Shown: positions 58,907 through 64,000 of the stretch, piece by piece
Position numbering within the stretch: the stretch's first letter is position 1
How the letters are laid out: each line of letters starts with the position of its first letter
Assembly: GCF_030253575.1 (NCBI RefSeq)
Contig: NC_080558.1
Span: forward strand, 36,091,611-36,155,610
Length of the DNA stretch: 64,000 nt
Reading direction: 5' to 3'
Origin: Rhododendron vialii
Lineage: Eukaryota; Streptophyta; Magnoliopsida; Ericales; Ericaceae
Notes under the pieces: generated by a model
Database searches by the model: none
Seen by the model: the letters and a program-made list of their open reading frames with translations, nothing else
What the model was told of the DNA's origin: nothing
Made by a program: the position numbers and the translations under genes

Positions 58907-59838
58907 CTAACTACACAAAGCAAAAATTCGAGCAGGGACCCTCCACTTTTGCGCAATCCTACTATTAACAACATTCTTCTTGACTCCTAGAAACGACACA
59001 AAATCAGCCCTTACTTCCTCCTCAATTTGAGATGACAAACCCCTAGCATCTCTCCTTTGGTGCTGAAAAATGCGAAAGTTACGCTCTCGCCAAATCCAGT
59101 ACATAGAAGCAGCAAGAAAGAGGCGAAAAACATGGCGCACCAAAGAGGGACCAGCCTTATGAGTACAAGCCCACGCTATTTCATCAGTAAAGGCGAGCAC
59201 ACCCCTGCCTATGTTGTTCATTTCCAACAAGTGACTCCAAACCTGGTGTGAAAAGGGGCACGCAAAAAATAAGTGCTCATGGGACTCATTCTAGGCATCA
59301 CACAAATAGCAAATCGTATCACCCTATAAACCCCAACTCCTTAATCTATCTTTGGTTGATAAACGCCCCCAAAACGTAAGCCATTCAATAAACGCTCAAC
59401 GTGGAACATTATGAGAAAACCAGACAATTTTAGCCCACATAACAGTAGGGCAAACTAGCCTCAATGCATTCCATGCTGATCTATTAGTAAACACTCCTGT
59501 CCCATTTAAACTCCACACAAACGAATTAAGACTGTCTACATTTAGGAGAAAAGTTGGGGGGTATGTTCAATAATATTTTGAATTATAGGACTCCGAACTC
59601 TCAGCCATTTCCAAACTCCTTGATGAATAATGGAACTCACCTTAGCCAGTAAGGAAGTACCTCTATTCTGAACCACCGCCTCCCCGAACTTCTTAAACAA
59701 CGATCCAAGCGGATGCCAATTATCCAGCCACAAAAAAATTGACTCCGCATTACCCACTCTAGTTGTAATGCATGTTTGCACAATATCTCTAACTTTAAAC
59801 AACTTCCCGATAGTCCAAGAAGCTTCAGCCATAAGCAC
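58907..59838 (-). pseudogene. LINE ORF2 C-terminal part with zf-RVT region
   Basis: The minus frame of 58907-59230 has MYWIWRERNFRIFQHQRRDARGL, the conserved WxxRN helical motif following the zf-RVT region of plant LINEs. The frame at 59542-59838 has RVGNAESIFLWLDNWHP, the 'W-D-x-W-x-P' block that comes just before. Stops and frameshifts divide them. Confidence 0.8.
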
Positions 59839-61248
59839 CGACCCTTAAGAATATTTGTATTTGTATGAACCCACTTAACCTACAACGTATCAGCCTTGTT
59901 GCAGATGGCCCAAATGTGTCTAGACATAGCTCCCTTATTCCAAGTAGACAAATGCCTAAACCCCGATCCACCTTCAGCCTTCGGAGAACAAACATAATCC
60001 CAGGCAATCTTGGCACCAAAGGCCTTCAATTCAGGACCAGACCATAGGAAAGCTCGCAACACCTTGTCAATATCCTTAAGAACTTTTGTAGGAATAATAA
60101 AAATAGATGACCAGTAAACTTGAATGCTAAAAAGAACAAACTGCACCAACTTAGCCCTTCCTCCATAAGACAACTTCTTGTTGGTCCACGACTGAATTCT
60201 ATTAAGAGTTTTATCTTTAAACTGAACACAATCTTCACTCTTAAAACTAGTAGAGATTAGAGGTACTCCCAAATATCGAACAGGAAGAGTACTCACTGGA
60301 ATAGGGAAAATGCTGCACAACTCGCTTTGATGAGTTTGAGTAACCCCAGCTAAATATATAGAGCTTTCTGCAAGTTAGGCTTCAACCCAGAAAAGAGATG
60401 GAAATCTTGTAAAGCTTCCTGAATAGTTCTGAATGATTGAGGATCAGCATTACTCAAGACAAACAAATCATTAGCAAAAATTAAATGAGAGATCTGCAAG
60501 GCCTCACACTTTAGATGGAAAACAAACCCATTTTGATCCATCTTGTACTAGAAGAGAGCAGAAAAACCCTCCATAACTAGCAAGAACAAATAGGGATAAA
60601 GGGTATCCTTGACGTAAACCTCTTTTGCCAGGAAAATACCCCTCCAATTGACCATTTATAGCAATACAAAACATGGGACCAGTAACACAGCTTTTAACCC
60701 ACTAAATAAACTACCTGGGAAACTCCATAATAGCCATGATATCAAACAAAAACGCCCAGTCAACAAAGTCATGCTTTCATTAGATCCATTTTAATAGCAC
60801 ACCTAGGTCTACCCTCAGCCTTGTGATAACTTTTTACAATCTCTTGGATTAACAAAATATTATCCACGATAGAACAACCCTTGACAAAAGCAAATTGACA
60901 AGGGTTAATAAAGGAAGGTAGGAGGGCCTGAATTCTGTTAGCAAGTATCTTAGTAACACACTTGTACACAACATTGCAACAAGCAATTGGGCGAAAATCT
61001 TTAATAGTAGAAGGGGCCTATACCTTTTGATTAATAGACAAAATGGTAGAATTCCAGGATTGAGGCATGATACCCACTGCATCTATAACATCTTTGCCCA
61101 CCACACTCCAATTATGTTGAAAGAAAGCAGAGGTGTCCGGACCTGGAGCTTTGTCTCCTTTAATGGAACACATAGCAGACTTAATTTCTTCTTGAGTAAC
61201 GCCCCTAGTCAGTCCAGCTTTAAAATCATTACTCGCCCTTTTCTTCAA
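59839..61248 (-). pseudogene. LINE reverse transcriptase (broken, catalytic FADD altered)
   Basis: Minus frames from 61248 downward include EEIKSAMCSIKGDKAPGPD (finger), PCQFAFVKGCSIVDNILL (motif A side), AIKMDLMKA (LDLxKAYD block), and the FADD motif altered to FANDLFVLSNAD at about 60465-60480. Then come KLSYGGRAKLVQFVLFSIQVYW and KAEGGSGFRHL. An Asp to Asn change in the catalytic FADD box removes the key metal-binding acid (GAT to AAT), so the enzyme would be inactive even if frames were intact. Frameshifts at about 61000, 60770 and 60350 break it further. Confidence 0.85.
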
Positions 61249-61431
61249 AGGTAACCGAAGAGCATGAAAAGCACACCATTTTTCTCCAAAAGGAGTACCT
61301 AGCAGACCTATATAATAGTTCAGGATCTCCAGCTTTATCTCCTCAGGCTAAGTAAGATGCACCCCTTCCAGAGTGTTCAAACTAAGGATCTTATTCCTCA
61401 CACAATGGGATTTCATTTTATGATGAAAAAA

Positions 61432-62618
61432 CTAAGTGTTTTTGTCCCCCAAATCTAACCACTGAACCCTTGATTTTTGCTTTTTAAACACTTCCTCAGC
61501 ATTACTCAACTTCACAAACTTTAGGTACATCTCATGTTCCCTTTCTTTCAGAGTCAAATTATCCGGATCACCTTGACACTGAGCTTGAAACTGATTCAAC
61601 TTCATCCTTAAAGTGGCCACTCTACCAGTTATGTCAGAATAATAATGATGATTTAAAGCTTTTAAAACAAGCTTTAAACATTTAAGTTTCAGACCCAATC
61701 TTGAGCGAAGAGAGGTATCCAAAGGAGCATCCCATGAAGCAATAAGAGCATCCCTAAATTTAGAATTCTTCAACCAAAAATTGAAAATTTTAAAGGGTCT
61801 TCTAACATGGGAAGCAGGCATCACAGTAACCATAGTCGAGCAATGATCAGAGACGCCAAGTGTAAGGAACACAGCCTTAGAATCTGAAAATTTATCTAGC
61901 CAAGCAGAATTAATCAAAACCCTATCAATCTTACTTTTATTCACACCCATACCTCCCCTTCTGTTAGACCATGTGAGGGCATATCTTCATTATTTAAAGA
62001 CTCAAGGCATTCATTAAAATCGTAAGCTGCAACTTGATCAAAACCCATTAACCTCTCATTGGGTCACCGAACCACATTAAAACCACCTATCTGAATCCAA
62101 GGGTTATCGCCAATAACTGTCCCCAAATACCTCACATCCACCCATAAATTCCTCTTACCAAGAGCTTGATTCAAACCATAAACCACGGACAGAAAAATAG
62201 AACTCAAATCCCCAAATGTAGCCTTCATACAAATGATCTGAGGAGAGGAAAAAATAACATCCAACTGAAAAACTAAAGGATCCCAACCAACTATAATTCT
62301 AGCTACCAAAGAGGTACCAGGATTATGAACAAAAGACCAATGACCCGGAAAACAATGGCTACAAGTAAACCTTAAGTTCTCAGGCCTATCTTTAGCCTCA
62401 ACAATACCCATCAAGCAAAGTTTGTGGGCCTTAACAAAAGACAAAATCTCCCTTTGTTTCAAGGGGTCATTGAGACCCCTAATATTCCAAGCACCAAATC
62501 TAGATAGATCTATGAATCTATTGTTTGTTAGAACCACCCCCACCCCCTTTTTTATTAGGAGGACCACCACCATGACCCCTTTTATTACCCCTCCCTCGTC
62601 TACCTTCAGAAGGAGCAA
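61432..62618 (-). pseudogene. LINE endonuclease and connector (broken, catalytic motif altered)
   Basis: The minus frame of 62064-62618 has FGAWNIRGLNDPLKQ (the WN catalytic Asn block) and GIVEAKD (catalytic Glu). It ends at IGGFNVVR, where the usual GDFN is GGFN, an Asp to Gly change at a catalytic residue. The next frame, 61432-61950, has KSKIDRVLIN, GVSDHCS (active-site DH) and ends WLDLGDKNT, the linker motif. APE-type endonucleases nick DNA for target-primed reverse transcription. Frames are split by stops and a shift near 62000. Confidence 0.85.
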
Positions 62619-63980
62619 TAACTTTGTCTATACCATCTACGTGGAGAGAAACTAGATCATCAACAATCTTATCCCCCTCACTTTGAATGCCTTTATCCTC
62701 AACCTCTCCAAGGTCATTAGCAAAAGTAGATTCCAATACTGCAAAGGAATTAGGAGAACAAGCATTCACAATCTTTTGGCCCCCACTCGCTATTGCTAGA
62801 GCAAGCTGCACTGACTTATTCCTAGCCAAAGAAGAAGATGTAGTAGAAGAACCAACTAAGACAGACTGAAAAGAGGCATCACCCATGCTTAGAGAACCAA
62901 CAGGTTGAGTAGAGGGGCCACACTCCCCTGAAACATCTAACCCAACACACCCAACTATCCTAGGAGGAACAAGAGCAGAATCCAACCCTCCAATAGAAAC
63001 ACCTTCAAGTACAGAAGTGACCTCAGGCACTACAGCAACCTCAGATTTCCTACCCACCTCCTTAGCCACCCACGCAGTCTTAGTCACCCCAACTTTCTTC
63101 CCACATTGTTGAGTAGAGTGCCCAAAAACATGACAATCAAGACAGCGAGCTGGTTTCCAAGGATACTTAAGCCCAACAATAACTTCAGTACCATCAGTAT
63201 ACATGACATCTACAGAATCCACAAACTTAGCCCCAACATCTACTACCTCCACACAAATACAGGCATAACTCAACCATTGGGCAGTTTCAGTAAACCTATC
63301 CGCATAAAGGGGAATACCAATAGCGCTAGCAATGAAGCTTAGCCCCGCAGCAAACCACAATTCAAAATGAACATTATATAGATGAACCTATATTGGAACC
63401 CTAGTGAGCTATTCTTTAACCAAGGTCATCTGAGGAGACCATCTCTTAAGCACCAGCAATTTACCTCCAAAATGCCAAGGTCCATTCTCAAGCAACCTAC
63501 GAAAAGCAATCCTCCTGATTGAATTGGAAAAAGAAAAATCCCTGCTCATTCGAAAGGACCTTCTCAATACCATATTTCTTCCATATATTGGTAGCAATAT
63601 TCCTGACAGATGTGTAAGGAAGCCCTTTATCAAGAAAATACCCCACTACACATCTAGACCACCTTGAAACCCCTTCTTCATTAATACCTTTAGAGGACAC
63701 ACTACAACCCTAGCCTCATGAATTACAAGGGGTTGATAAAACAACTTCATGCGAGAGTTATCACAACCTTGGTTCACCATATCACTCCATTTAGGAGGAG
63801 AAGGGTTAACATTCACAGCCTTACCCGAATTCCCAGGGGAACGAAATCGAGATTCAGAGTGAACACTAGTAAGCAAATTGGGATTAGGAACTTGGTGTTT
63901 ACCCTCAATCAACGATTTGGAGAGATTCGCCTCAGCTTGCTGCGCAAAACTGGATTCTCAACAGTTAGGGTTTTGATTTG
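62518..63980 (-). pseudogene. LINE ORF1 with DUF4283-like region and zinc knuckle
   Basis: The minus frame of 62518-63360 (280 codons) starts with FIASAIGIPLYADRFTET, then YPWKPARCLDCHVFGHSTQQC, a CCHC zinc knuckle (C-x2-C-x4-H-x4-C), and ends in a Gly/Lys-rich tail overlapping the endonuclease frame by about 100 bp. Short frames at 63409-63700 (FRMSRDFSFSNS... WSPQM) belong to the preceding DUF4283-type RNA-binding domain of plant LINE ORF1 proteins. ORF1 proteins coat LINE RNA. A start near 63912 is possible but the sequence is fragmented by frameshifts. Confidence 0.82.
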
Positions 63981-64000
63981 ACGTACCATTGAGTAGTTAG

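Larger units (their letters stand above)
58823..64000 (-). mobile_element. Minus-strand L1-type LINE, nearly full length, decayed
   Basis: A T-run (58823-58836) marks the poly-A end on minus. Moving right, the element encodes a zf-RVT region, reverse transcriptase, endonuclease and an ORF1 with zinc knuckle, the layout of plant L1 LINEs. The first genes extend to the window edge; whether the 5' end lies just beyond cannot be said. Stops, frameshifts and altered active-site residues show it is dead. Its orientation is opposite to the LINE at 3421-6700. Confidence 0.88.

Overview
This is nuclear DNA of a flowering plant, most likely a eudicot. It has AT-rich intergenic sequence, spliced genes with short GT-AG introns, many plant-type transposon families, and the plant-specific neprosin (DUF4409/DUF239) family. 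Nothing fixes the species. No rRNA, intact tRNA gene or CRISPR array was seen, and I found no host multi-gene system. Repeats dominate. Only three loci look like host genes: a small membrane RING-H2 protein gene (about 1.25-2.45 kb) and a divergent pair of neprosin-family genes (25.0-30.8 kb on minus, 34.7-38.5 kb on plus).

Layout. 0.3-1.1 kb: a Mutator-like MITE with 172-176 bp inverted repeats and a perfect 10-bp target duplication, ending about 55 bp before the TATA box of the RING-H2 locus. 3.4-6.7 kb: a decayed 5'-truncated L1-type LINE. 6.73-7.10 kb: a 374-bp hairpin with 186-bp arms, one mismatch and a 2-bp loop. 8.6-23.9 kb: a three-level nest. A PIF/Harbinger element (ORF1 on plus, transposase on minus) carries an inverted, internally deleted relative near its left end (8712-9949, TSD TAA). 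Its transposase frame is split in phase by a 10.2-kb Athila-like Ty3/gypsy retrotransposon (12581-22782, TSD GCCCA).

The two neprosin-family genes share seven coding exons with matching phases, a 5'-UTR intron and a promoter-proximal block, so they are an inverted duplicate pair. The plus copy is open from ATG to stop (388 codons). The minus copy has a TAG at the second codon of its last exon and an antisense copia fragment in intron 4. Between them lie a TA microsatellite, a ~131-bp tandem array and a 694-bp hAT-type element with a perfect 8-bp TSD.

From 38.7 kb onward: copia remnants, two LTR remnants with tRNA-Arg-type primer sites (the second, at 49.9-54.4 kb, inserted into a degenerate minisatellite), two Stowaway MITEs, several foldback elements, and a minus-strand L1-type LINE (58.8 kb to the right edge) with altered endonuclease and reverse-transcriptase motifs. 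Transposon genes in the window are mostly broken by stops and frameshifts.
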